Below, in pieces: positions 1 to 6,283 of a stretch of DNA of 9,411 nt. Every line of letters begins with the position of its first letter. The first letter of the stretch is position 1. A program made the translations under genes and the position numbers. The notes beneath the pieces are model-generated. The model was given only the letters and a program-made list of their open reading frames with translations. It did not search any database and was not told the DNA's origin. The stretch spans positions 1 to 9,411 of the forward strand of contig JANOBV010000027.1 in assembly GCA_031411835.1 (NCBI GenBank), written 5' to 3'. Origin of the DNA: JADKIH01 sp031411835 (GTDB lineage: Bacteria > Bacteroidota > Bacteroidia > AKYH767-A > 2013-40CM-41-45).

Positions 1-887
1 ACTGTTTTTTCAATAGCAGAAAAAGTCCCATCATTATTCTCTTTCATAAAATCACTTACCGTCGGGAGGCGAACTAATTTTTTAGTCAAGGATGGACGAC
101 AAGCCAATAGAGCTTTAGTATATGGATGTTTTGGATTGGAAAATATTTGTTCTTTAGTTCCGGTCTCAACAACATTGCCTTTGTACATCACAACAATGCG
201 ATCTGCGATTTCAGAAACAACGCCAAGGTCGTGAGTAATGAAGATCATTCCCATTTTTTTATCTTCCTGCAATTGTTGAAACAGATCAAGAATTGTTGCT
301 TGCACAGTGACATCGAGCGCAGTTGTAGGTTCATCAGCAATGAGAATAGATGGATCACAACTTATTGCCATTGCAATCATCACACGCTGTTTTTGTCCAC
401 CGGAAATCTGATGTGGATATGCATCAAATAGTTTTTCAACACGAGGTAATTTTACTTTTTCGAAAAGTTTAAGGGTTTGCTCGTGCGCTTCTTGCTTCGA
501 TATTTTTTTGTGAAGGATCAAAGCCTCAGCAACTTGTTTCCCGCATGAGATCACCGGATTTAGCGATGTCATTGGCTCCTGAAAGATCATTGCGATTTCA
601 TTGCCTCTGTATTTTCTCATTTCATCTTCAGAAAGAGAAAGTAAATTTATTGGTGAGTTTTCATTCTGTGAAAAATTTATTTCTCCCGATAAAACATTTC
701 CTGTTTTCGAAAGTAGCCGCATTATTGAAAGCGCAGTCACCGATTTTCCAGAACCGGATTCACCGACAACACCAATTGTTTCACCACGATTTAATGAAAA
801 ACTTACGCTGCTTATAGCATTAGTAATTCTAGCATCAGTTGTAAAATCTGTGCTTAGTTTTTTAATTTCTAATATTGGCGAACTCAT
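1..887 (-). CDS. Dipeptide/oligopeptide-type ABC transporter ATP-binding protein (two-domain type), 3' part outside the window
   Basis: This gene encodes the ATPase of a peptide/nickel-type ABC importer, which drives uptake from the cytoplasmic face of the membrane. It starts at the ATG whose complement is 885-887 and stays open to base 1, so 295 residues are visible. They hold a complete first nucleotide-binding domain: Walker A GESGSGKS (42-49), Q-loop FQEP (102-105), signature ISGGQKQR (161-168), Walker B ILIADEP (181-187) and H-loop H219. An oligo_HPY-type motif, NPKHPYTKALL (251-261), follows, then the start of the linker. It aligns without any gap to residues 1-295 of the gene at 1110-2873. 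Of the first 107 residues 30 differ, but only 4 of the next 188. By analogy it should continue into a second ATPase domain to the left, which I cannot see; it could equally be a broken copy. No permease or binding protein is in view. Confidence 0.9.
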   Translation of the reverse strand, partial: MSSPILEIKKLSTDFTTDARITNAISSVSFSLNRGETIGVVGESGSGKSVTALSIMRLLSKTGNVLSGEINFSQNENSPINLLSLSEDEMRKYRGNEIAMIFQEPMTSLNPVISCGKQVAEALILHKKISKQEAHEQTLKLFEKVKLPRVEKLFDAYPHQISGGQKQRVMIAMAISCDPSILIADEPTTALDVTVQATILDLFQQLQEDKKMGMIFITHDLGVVSEIADRIVVMYKGNVVETGTKEQIFSNPKHPYTKALLACRPSLTKKLVRLPTVSDFMKENNDGTFSAIEKT

Positions 888-901
888 TAATTGTAAAAAT
901 A

Positions 902-909
902 GAAAAGTA
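902..909 (-). promoter_or_regulatory. Possible -7 element of the left ABC gene (TACTTTTC)
   Basis: Read on the minus strand this is TACTTTTC, one base off the Bacteroidota-type -7 consensus TAnnTTTG, and it lies 14 bp before the ATG. The same element occurs in the other arm at 1088-1095, so it was kept in both copies. I do not see a well-spaced -33 TTG, so this remains a weak candidate. Confidence 0.25.
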
Positions 910-956
910 CAATGAATACTAGTTACATTTCGGCTTTATTATTCAACAATATTTCT

Positions 957-1040
957 CCCGCAGATTCCGCAGATGAAGGCGCAGATAAATTCGCAGATTT
1001 CTGCGTTTTAATCTGCGCCTTTATCTGCGAAATCTGCGGG
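957..1040. repeat. Inverted array of CGCAGAT / ATCTGCG heptamers at the palindrome centre
   Basis: CGCAGAT occurs at 959-965, 968-974, 980-986 and 992-998. Its complement ATCTGCG occurs at 1011-1017, 1023-1029 and 1032-1038, with a degenerate TTCTGCG at 999-1005. The whole block pairs with itself with only five mismatches in 42 pairs, so single strands or transcripts could form a long hairpin. Similar ATCTGCG-rich intergenic repeats are, to my knowledge, scattered in several Bacteroidota-related genomes, but I cannot check that here. It lies in the region shared by the two divergent ABC genes, upstream of both likely promoters. Its role (attenuation, mRNA end protection, or none) is unknown. 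Confidence 0.85.
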
Positions 1041-1087
1041 AGAAATATTGTTGAATAATAAAGTAGAAATGTAATTAGTATTCGTTG

Positions 1088-1095
1088 TACTTTTC
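1088..1095 (+). promoter_or_regulatory. Possible -7 element of the right ABC gene (TACTTTTC)
   Basis: TACTTTTC differs from the TAnnTTTG element at one base and ends 14 bp before the ATG at 1110. It mirrors the element at 902-909 in the other arm. No convincing -33 element was found, so the call rests on one motif and its position. Confidence 0.25.
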
Positions 1096-1109
1096 TATTT
1101 TTACAATTA

Positions 1110-2873
1110 ATGAGTTCGCCTTTATTAGAGATAAAAAATCTTAGGACAGATTTCACAACGGAGTCCGGGAAAATTATTGCAATCAATGATGTTAGTTTTA
1201 CCTTGAATAGCGGTGAGACAATTGGAATTGTTGGAGAATCCGGCTCAGGGAAATCGGTTACTGCTCTTTCTATCATTCGACTACTTTCCAAAGCAGGGAA
1301 TATTACAGCCGGAGAAATAAGTTTTTATTCGCAGGAAAATCAAGCAACCAATCTCCTTTCACTTCAGGAGGAAGAAATGCGAAAATACAGAGGCAACGAT
1401 ATTGCAATGATCTTTCAAGAACCGATGGCATCACTGAATCCGGTGATCTCATGCGGTAAACAAGTTGCTGAAGCTTTGATCCTCCATAAAAAAATATCGA
1501 AGCAAGAAGCGCGTGAGCGAACTCTTAAACTTTTCGAAAAAGTAAAATTACCTCGTGTTGAAAAACTTTTTGATGCATATCCACATCAGATTTCCGGTGG
1601 GCAAAAACAGCGAGTGATGATTGCAATGGCAATAAGTTGCGATCCATCTATTCTCATTGCTGATGAACCAACAACTGCGCTCGATGTAACTGTGCAAGCA
1701 ACAATTCTTGATCTGTTGCAACAATTGCAGGAAGACAAAAAAATGGGAATGATCTTCATTACTCACGATCTTGGTGTTGTTTCTGAAATCGCAGACCGTA
1801 TTGTCGTAATGTACAAAGGCAATGTTGTTGAAACCGGAACAACAGAACAAATTTTTTCCAATCCGAAACATCCATATACTAAAGCTCTATTGGCTTGTCG
1901 GCCCTCGTTGACTAAAAAATTAGTTCGCCTCCCGACGGTAAGTGATTTTATGAAAGAGAATAATGATGGGACTTTTTCTGCTATTGAAAAAACAGTAGAA
2001 GATTCAATAGTGGCTTTAGAAATCAGTAAAGATGAACTCATTAAACATCATCAACGAATTTATTCTCAAGAACCAATTTTGCAGGTAAATAATTTGAGTA
2101 CATGGTTTCCAATTCGCAATGGAATTTTTTCAAAAACGACTGACTATATTAAAGCAGTAGATAACGTGAGCTTCAATGTTTATCCGGGCGAAACTCTTGG
2201 CATAGTAGGAGAATCAGGTTGCGGAAAAACTACATTGGGAAAATCGATCGTAAGATTAATAGAACCAACAGCCGGACAAGTTATTTTCAAGAATAAGGAT
2301 TTTGCTACCCTCGAAGGAATTAAACTTCGACGAATGCGTAAACACATACAAATTATTTTTCAAGACCCATATTCATCATTAAATCCGCGTATGACAATTG
2401 GAAATGCCATCATGGAACCAATGCAAGTCCATGGGCTTTATGAAAACAATACTATTCGGAAGAAAAAAGTGATTGAATTATTAGAGCGAGTAAATCTAAA
2501 CGAGATGCATTTCAATCGTTTACCGCATGAATTCAGTGGTGGCCAACGTCAACGAATTTGTATTGCCAGAGCTTTAGCAATGCAACCTGAATTCATTATT
2601 TGTGATGAATCCGTTTCTGCTTTAGATGTTTCCATTCAAGCGCAAGTTTTAAATTTGATAAACGACTTGAAACGCGACTTCAATTTCACAACCATTTTCA
2701 TTTCACATGATCTGTCTGTTGTAAAATTTATGAGCGATCGTATGATCGTAATGAATGAAGGTCGAATAGAAGAAATTGGAAATGCTGAAGAGATCTATGC
2801 TTCACCGAAATCAGAATATACAAAACGATTAATGGCAGCAATTCCCGGCGCAATCTCATCTTTTCAGCTATAG
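1110..2873 (+). CDS. Peptide-type ABC transporter ATPase with two fused ATP-binding domains (DppD-DppF / YejF / GsiA-like)
   Basis: This 587-residue protein fuses the two ATPases that energise dipeptide, oligopeptide, microcin C or glutathione importers. NBD1 has Walker A GESGSGKS (42-49), Q-loop FQEP (102-105), signature ISGGQKQR (161-168), Walker B ILIADEP (181-187), H-loop H219 and an oligo_HPY motif (251-261). A linker runs over about 265-320. NBD2 has Walker A GESGCGKT (367-374), Q-loop FQDP (417-420), signature FSGGQRQR (475-482), Walker B with D499-E500, H-loop H533 and a second, degenerate HPY-like tail, SPKSEYTKRLM (565-575). Every catalytic motif is intact and the length is normal for YejF/GsiA-type fusions. 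It is cytoplasmic, at the membrane. No permease or substrate-binding gene is in the window, so the substrate cannot be named. Its 5' half is duplicated in inverted orientation at 1-887. Confidence 0.95.
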   Translation: MSSPLLEIKNLRTDFTTESGKIIAINDVSFTLNSGETIGIVGESGSGKSVTALSIIRLLSKAGNITAGEISFYSQENQATNLLSLQEEEMRKYRGNDIAMIFQEPMASLNPVISCGKQVAEALILHKKISKQEARERTLKLFEKVKLPRVEKLFDAYPHQISGGQKQRVMIAMAISCDPSILIADEPTTALDVTVQATILDLLQQLQEDKKMGMIFITHDLGVVSEIADRIVVMYKGNVVETGTTEQIFSNPKHPYTKALLACRPSLTKKLVRLPTVSDFMKENNDGTFSAIEKTVEDSIVALEISKDELIKHHQRIYSQEPILQVNNLSTWFPIRNGIFSKTTDYIKAVDNVSFNVYPGETLGIVGESGCGKTTLGKSIVRLIEPTAGQVIFKNKDFATLEGIKLRRMRKHIQIIFQDPYSSLNPRMTIGNAIMEPMQVHGLYENNTIRKKKVIELLERVNLNEMHFNRLPHEFSGGQRQRICIARALAMQPEFIICDESVSALDVSIQAQVLNLINDLKRDFNFTTIFISHDLSVVKFMSDRMIVMNEGRIEEIGNAEEIYASPKSEYTKRLMAAIPGAISSFQL

Positions 2874-2916
2874 AAACATCAAGGAATTTTTCTAACTTGC
2901 CGCCTTCGTTACTAAT

Positions 2917-3654
2917 ATGAATTCGACTAAAAAATGGGCCCTTGTAGTACCAATGGCCAATGAAGAACACGATTTTTATCCGTTTATCTCTGAACTCCAA
3001 AAGGAATTGGATGCACTAAAAAATGGCATCGTATTTCTTGTTGTCGATACTGTTTCAAAAGATAAAACACTTGAACTTTGTCATCATTTATCAGAAGGCG
3101 ATAAACGATTTCATACAATTTGGGCACCGGAAAATAAAAATGTTGTGGATGCATATATATGTGGATATCGCGAAGCACTAAAAAAATCGGATGCAGATTA
3201 TATAATTGAAATGGATGCCGGACTTTCTCATGATCCGGCTTCATTAGGCACATTTATTAAATTTCTTGATGAAGGTTATGATTGCGTTTACGGTTCCCGA
3301 TTTATTGAAGGCGGATCAATGGGTGATTCGCCGACTAAACGACAAAATCTGTCAAAGACCGGTACAATTCTTTCCAATGTTTTACTTGGAAGTAAGTTAC
3401 ACGATATGACTTCCGGTTACCAAGGATTTAAAAGAAGTATTGTAGAAAAATTTACAACTTACGAATTAGAATCAAAAGCACATTTTTACCAAACAGAAAT
3501 TCGATATTTACTTAGAAAGTATTCTTCCAAAGAAATTCCAATTCATTACAGAGCACCTAGTCCGCGAGTATCAAAAAAAGCAATAACTAATTCTGTTGAA
3601 ACATTATTATATTATTTTTGGCGAAGAATAACATTTCGTCCTATATCAATCTGA
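2917..3654 (+). CDS. GT2 glycosyltransferase, DPM1-like, with an altered DxD site
   Basis: This is a 245-residue GT-A fold protein resembling dolichyl/polyprenyl-phosphate mannosyltransferases. Visible landmarks are the N-terminal strand WALVVPMANEE (7-17), the nucleotide-binding segment LVVDTVSKDKT (41-51), EMDAGLSHDP (98-107), YGSRFIEGG (125-133) and DMTSGYQGFKRS (163-174). Where the family usually has DAD or DSD, this protein has D100-A101-G102, so the second metal-binding Asp is absent; the usual second Asp of the VVDD motif is Thr45. No transmembrane segments are seen, so it should be cytosolic or membrane-peripheral. It begins 43 bp after the ABC gene. A partial -7-like sequence, TAACTTGC (2893-2900), could give it a separate promoter. 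Its stop overlaps the start of the STELLO-type gene, so the two are probably translated together. The donor and acceptor sugars are unknown. Confidence 0.88.
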   Translation: MNSTKKWALVVPMANEEHDFYPFISELQKELDALKNGIVFLVVDTVSKDKTLELCHHLSEGDKRFHTIWAPENKNVVDAYICGYREALKKSDADYIIEMDAGLSHDPASLGTFIKFLDEGYDCVYGSRFIEGGSMGDSPTKRQNLSKTGTILSNVLLGSKLHDMTSGYQGFKRSIVEKFTTYELESKAHFYQTEIRYLLRKYSSKEIPIHYRAPSPRVSKKAITNSVETLLYYFWRRITFRPISI

Positions 3655-4643
3655 TGAGCAATTTAAAAAAAGCATTGATAATTACTTCCATAGCTTCCCC
3701 TAACGAAGTTTTGAAAGCACATGCAAAAGGTGCAAAAGCAAACAATATTGATTTCATTGTTATCGGTGACACAAAGTCGCCCGACAAATTTGAATTGGAT
3801 GACTGCAAATTTTTATCGATCGATGATCAGGAGAGACTAAATTTCAAATTAGCGAAGATTTTACCGAAGAGGCATTATGCAAGAAAGAACCTCGGTTACT
3901 TACTTGCAAAAGATCATGATGTTATTATTGAAACAGACGACGATAATTTTCCATACGAAACATTCTGGCATGAACGCAAACGCGAACAGAACGCTGAAGT
4001 ATTTAACGAGTCAGGTTGGGTAAATGTGTATGGCTATTTTTCGAAAGAAAATATTTGGCCCCGAGGATTTCCACTTCATCATTTGCAGAAGAAAGTAGAA
4101 CATAAGTCTTCACTAAAAAATATTATTTGTCCAATCCAACAAGGACTAGCCGATAAAAATCCGGACGTAGATGCTGTTTATAGAATGACATTAAAATTGC
4201 CAATCGATTTTGATAAACACAATTCACTTGCATTAGGAAAAAATTCATGGTCACCTTTTAATAGTCAGAATACAACGTGGTTCAAAGAAGCATTTCCGCT
4301 TTTATACTTGCCATCGTTTTGTTCATTCCGCATGACAGACATTTGGAGAAGTTTTATTGCGCAAAGAATTGCATGGACATGTGATTGGCCGGTGATGTAT
4401 CACAATTCAACAGTATGGCAAGAAAGAAATGATCATAGTCTTATAAAAGATTTTGAAGATGAAATTCCTGGCTATTTGAATAACGAAAATATTTGCAGAA
4501 AGCTTGAAGAGCTAGATCTCGCTTCCGGAGAAAAAAACATTTTGCCGAATTTAATTCGTTGTTATGAAATGATGACGGTTAATGACTTTATTGGGAAAGA
4601 AGAGATGCAACTGGTTGAGGCGTTTTGTCAGGACGTGGAATGA
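3654..4643 (+). CDS. STELLO-family (DUF288-type) putative glycosyltransferase
   Basis: I recognise this 329-residue protein as a bacterial member of the STELLO glycosyltransferase family. Plant members are Golgi proteins that affect cellulose synthase assembly. Family-like landmarks are ARKNLGYLLA (76-85), the acidic ETDDDNFP (93-100) as probable metal/nucleotide site, WPRGFPL (135-141), PDVDAVYRMT (170-179), PFNSQNTTWF (201-210) and LYLPSFCSFRMTDIWRSFIA (217-236). No signal peptide or membrane segment is seen, so it should be cytoplasmic. I chose the ATG at 3654, which overlaps the preceding stop (TGATG). The frame is open further up to a TTG at 3618, but that would force a 37-bp overlap with the GT2 gene and adds a non-conserved tail. 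The tight overlap implies translational coupling and a shared pathway with the GT2. Enzymatic activity is inferred from the family; the bacterial substrate is unknown. Confidence 0.85.
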   Translation: MSNLKKALIITSIASPNEVLKAHAKGAKANNIDFIVIGDTKSPDKFELDDCKFLSIDDQERLNFKLAKILPKRHYARKNLGYLLAKDHDVIIETDDDNFPYETFWHERKREQNAEVFNESGWVNVYGYFSKENIWPRGFPLHHLQKKVEHKSSLKNIICPIQQGLADKNPDVDAVYRMTLKLPIDFDKHNSLALGKNSWSPFNSQNTTWFKEAFPLLYLPSFCSFRMTDIWRSFIAQRIAWTCDWPVMYHNSTVWQERNDHSLIKDFEDEIPGYLNNENICRKLEELDLASGEKNILPNLIRCYEMMTVNDFIGKEEMQLVEAFCQDVE

Positions 4644-4680
4644 AATGAAATAGAATGAAGTGAAATGAAGTGAAATGAAA
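4641..4680. repeat. Imperfect pentanucleotide tandem repeat (TGAAA/TGAAG x8)
   Basis: Eight consecutive 5-mers run TGAAA, TGAAA, TAGAA, TGAAG, TGAAA, TGAAG, TGAAA, TGAAA, then a run of A. The first unit supplies the TGA stop of the STELLO-type gene, so changes in copy number would not alter that protein. No function is evident. Confidence 0.9.
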
Positions 4681-4708
4681 AAAAATCCTATTTCTCAAGG
4701 CAAAAGTG

Positions 4709-4733
4709 ACCTTTGACCTATAACCTTTGACCT
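4709..4733. repeat. Short direct repeat ACCTTTGACCT (two copies)
   Basis: The 11-mer occurs at 4709-4719 and 4723-4733, with start points 14 bp apart, in the 109-bp convergent gap between the STELLO-type and GT2 genes. No hairpin terminator is apparent in this gap. The repeat has no evident function. Confidence 0.85.
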
Positions 4734-4752
4734 CTTTTCAAACCTTACTCTT

Positions 4753-5478
4753 CTACTTTGCCCAGGTGTTATACTTCAAAATACACCACAGCGTTCGTAC
4801 ACCATCTTTCCAGCCGATTTTTTTTCCTTCTGCATACGTTCTTCCATAGTATGAAATACCAACTTCATAAATTCTTACATTCGGAATTCGAGAAACTTTT
4901 GCGGTCACTTCAGGTTCGAAACCAAAACGATTTTCTTTCAGTTTAATCTGTTTGACAACATCTGCTGAAAACATTTTATAGCATGTTTCCATGTCAGTTA
5001 AATTTAGATTTGTAAATGCATTAGATAAAAATGTTAGGAATTTATTTCCGATCGAATGCCAGAAAAATAAAATTCTATGCGGATTTCCACCTATGAAACG
5101 AGAACCATACACTACATCTGCAAATCCGGCCAAGATTGGAGCTAGCAATAGATTAAATTCCTGTGGATCATATTCCAGATCGGCATCTTGAACAATAACC
5201 CAATCGCCGGTTGCAGATTGAATTCCTGTTCGAATAGCGGCGCCTTTTCCTTTATTCACATCGTGACTAACCAGTCGTAAGTTTGAATAATTATGAGTAG
5301 CGATAAAATTTTCAACCGTGCTTAAAGTATCATCTTTCGAACAATCGTTTACAATAATAATTTCCTTTTTTATTCCATGTAGATCTACTGCGATAACACG
5401 TTCCAGAATTCGATGAATCGTTCTTGCTTCATTGTATGCTGGAATAATTACGCTTAATGTTTTGATTGCATCGCTCAT
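4753..5478 (-). CDS. GT2 glycosyltransferase, DPM1/polyprenyl-phosphate sugar synthase-like
   Basis: This 241-residue protein should transfer a nucleotide sugar to a polyprenyl phosphate at the cytoplasmic face of the membrane. Landmarks are the N-terminal strand LSVIIPAYNE (8-17), the nucleotide site IIVNDCSKDDT (41-51), GKGAAIRTG (77-85), the metal-binding DAD (98-100), YGSRFIGG (124-131), the acceptor-side KENRFGFEPE (181-190) and the C-terminal YYGRTYAEGKKIGWKDG (210-226). The last motif is typical of one clade of bacterial DPM1-like enzymes. There are no C-terminal membrane helices, so it is like the soluble DPM1 type rather than ArnC/GtrB. It starts 54 bp after scoB on the same strand and could be cotranscribed with it. 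It is a clear paralogue of the protein at 6284-7006. The sugar is not deducible from the sequence. Confidence 0.92.
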   Translation of the reverse strand: MSDAIKTLSVIIPAYNEARTIHRILERVIAVDLHGIKKEIIIVNDCSKDDTLSTVENFIATHNYSNLRLVSHDVNKGKGAAIRTGIQSATGDWVIVQDADLEYDPQEFNLLLAPILAGFADVVYGSRFIGGNPHRILFFWHSIGNKFLTFLSNAFTNLNLTDMETCYKMFSADVVKQIKLKENRFGFEPEVTAKVSRIPNVRIYEVGISYYGRTYAEGKKIGWKDGVRTLWCILKYNTWAK

Positions 5479-5532
5479 AATAAATTCAGATAGAAGTATT
5501 TTTAATTGAGTTAATAAATTTTTGAATATGTT

Positions 5533-6195
5533 TTAGTCAATTACCATTTCAGGAATTTCGCCTTCTACAATTAATTTTCCTGCAGTAGCATTTATAACTT
5601 CTTGCGTACTAATTCCCGGAGCGCGTTCAATCAGTTTGAATCCACCGTTTGGTAATACATCAACAACAGCAAGTTCCGTTACAATTCTTTTCACACAACG
5701 AATTCCTGTTAATGGCAAAGAGCATTGCGGAAGAAGCTTTGATTCACCGGCTTTATTTACATGTTGCATAGCAACAATAATATTTCTTGCAGCGGCAACA
5801 AGATCCATTGCACCACCCATTCCCTTCACCATCTTGCCAGGGATTTTCCAATTTGCAATATCACCTGTTTCGCTTACTTCCATTGCCCCTAAAATAGTGA
5901 GATCAACTTTTCCTGCGCGAATCATTCCGAAACTCATTGCTGAATCAAAAAAAGCAGAACCGGGAACTGTTGTAATTGTTTGCTTACCTGCATTAATTAG
6001 ATCCGGATCTTCATCGCCTTCAAATGGAAAAGGTCCCATTCCAAGTAAACCATTCTCTGACTGCAAAACGACATTCATTCCTTGTGGAATATAATTCGCA
6101 ACAAGTGTAGGAATACCTATACCCAAATTCACATAGTATCCGTCTTTAACTTCGCGTGCTATTCGTTTGGCGATGCCGTTTTTATCAAGTGCCAT
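5533..6195 (-). CDS. scoB: 3-oxoacid (succinyl-CoA:acetoacetate-type) CoA-transferase, subunit B
   Basis: This is the beta subunit of a class I CoA-transferase, which moves CoA between succinyl-CoA (or acetyl-CoA) and a 3-oxoacid such as acetoacetate, in the cytoplasm and together with subunit A. The 220-residue length is normal. The N-terminal ALDKNGIAKRIAREV and GIGIPTLVANY (25-35) are typical, and SENGLLGMGP (46-55) carries the catalytic glutamate, E47. The Gly-rich MVKGMGGAMDLV and the LTGIRCVKRIVTELAV segments are also in place, so it looks intact and active. The start is the ATG complementary to 6193-6195. Its partner scoA is not next to it but 2,735 bp upstream on the same strand (8931-9411), with a membrane protein and an opposite-strand glycosyltransferase between. 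The symbol follows scoB/atoA usage; the exact acid substrate is not certain. Confidence 0.93.
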   Translation of the reverse strand: MALDKNGIAKRIAREVKDGYYVNLGIGIPTLVANYIPQGMNVVLQSENGLLGMGPFPFEGDEDPDLINAGKQTITTVPGSAFFDSAMSFGMIRAGKVDLTILGAMEVSETGDIANWKIPGKMVKGMGGAMDLVAAARNIIVAMQHVNKAGESKLLPQCSLPLTGIRCVKRIVTELAVVDVLPNGGFKLIERAPGISTQEVINATAGKLIVEGEIPEMVID

Positions 6196-6283
6196 ATAGA
6201 GATTGATTTCGGTCCAAAATTATCATAAAATTTCAAAATTAGGCTTGAATTTGGATATATTTGTCGCCGCGTTTCGCCATTTC
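6196..6283. promoter_or_regulatory. Divergent promoter region between scoB and the GT2 gene
   Basis: This 88-bp gap lies between divergent starts. On the plus strand TATATTTG (6256-6263) matches the TAnnTTTG -7 consensus known from Bacteroidota and lies 20 bp before the ATG at 6284. On the minus strand TAATTTTG occurs twice, as complements of 6215-6222 and 6234-6241, and could serve scoB. No clear -33 TTG is at the expected distance for either direction. The plus-strand element also argues that translation starts at 6284 and not at the upstream TTG at 6203. Confidence 0.45.

Larger units (their letters stand above)
1..1996. repeat. Large inverted repeat (arms 1-998 and 999-1996)
   Basis: The reverse complement of 1-998 aligns to 999-1996 with no net gap. 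The symmetry centre lies between 998 and 999, inside the perfect 14-bp palindrome at 992-1005. Counted by eye, 102 of 111 base pairs match in the non-coding half-spacers. About 264 of 347 match over the first coding part (1110-1456), and about 510 of 540 over 1457-1996. Positions 1-89 match 1908-1996 exactly, so the repeat probably continues left of the window. The duplicated unit is the 5' part of an ABC ATPase gene plus its upstream region. The even arm lengths and central palindrome suggest an inverted duplication. The 76% stretch argues against a simple fold-back cloning or assembly chimera, because a chimera would be uniformly identical. Confidence 0.95.

Noticed and set aside
126..431. 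Plus-strand open frame resembling another at 1548-1871 on the minus strand
   Set aside because: Both are antisense to the duplicated ABC ATPase gene. Their similarity follows from the inverted duplication and not from a gene of their own.
957..1040. CRISPR array
   Set aside because: The heptamers are too short, spaced only 2-5 bp apart within each half, and mirrored rather than direct; there are no spacers or cas genes.
923..1291. Minus-strand open frame crossing the palindrome centre
   Set aside because: It runs antisense through the start of the right ABC gene and then through the heptamer array; it has no recognisable protein features.
1..1996. Transposon or insertion sequence as the cause of the inverted repeat
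   Set aside because: No transposase, terminal repeats of IS type or target duplication were found; the repeated DNA is the ABC gene and its upstream region only.
3618..3653. TTG start giving 12 extra residues for the STELLO-type protein
   Set aside because: The added residues overlap the GT2 coding sequence and look unconserved. The ATG at 3654 overlaps the preceding stop in the common TGATG arrangement.
4641..4680. Phase-variable pentanucleotide repeat controlling the STELLO-type gene
   Set aside because: The stop codon lies in the first repeat unit, so gain or loss of units does not change the reading frame of the protein, and no downstream gene is read in that direction.
6203..6283. TTG start giving 27 extra residues for the right-hand GT2
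   Set aside because: The region holds the divergent promoter. The conserved first strand of the fold begins right after the ATG at 6284.
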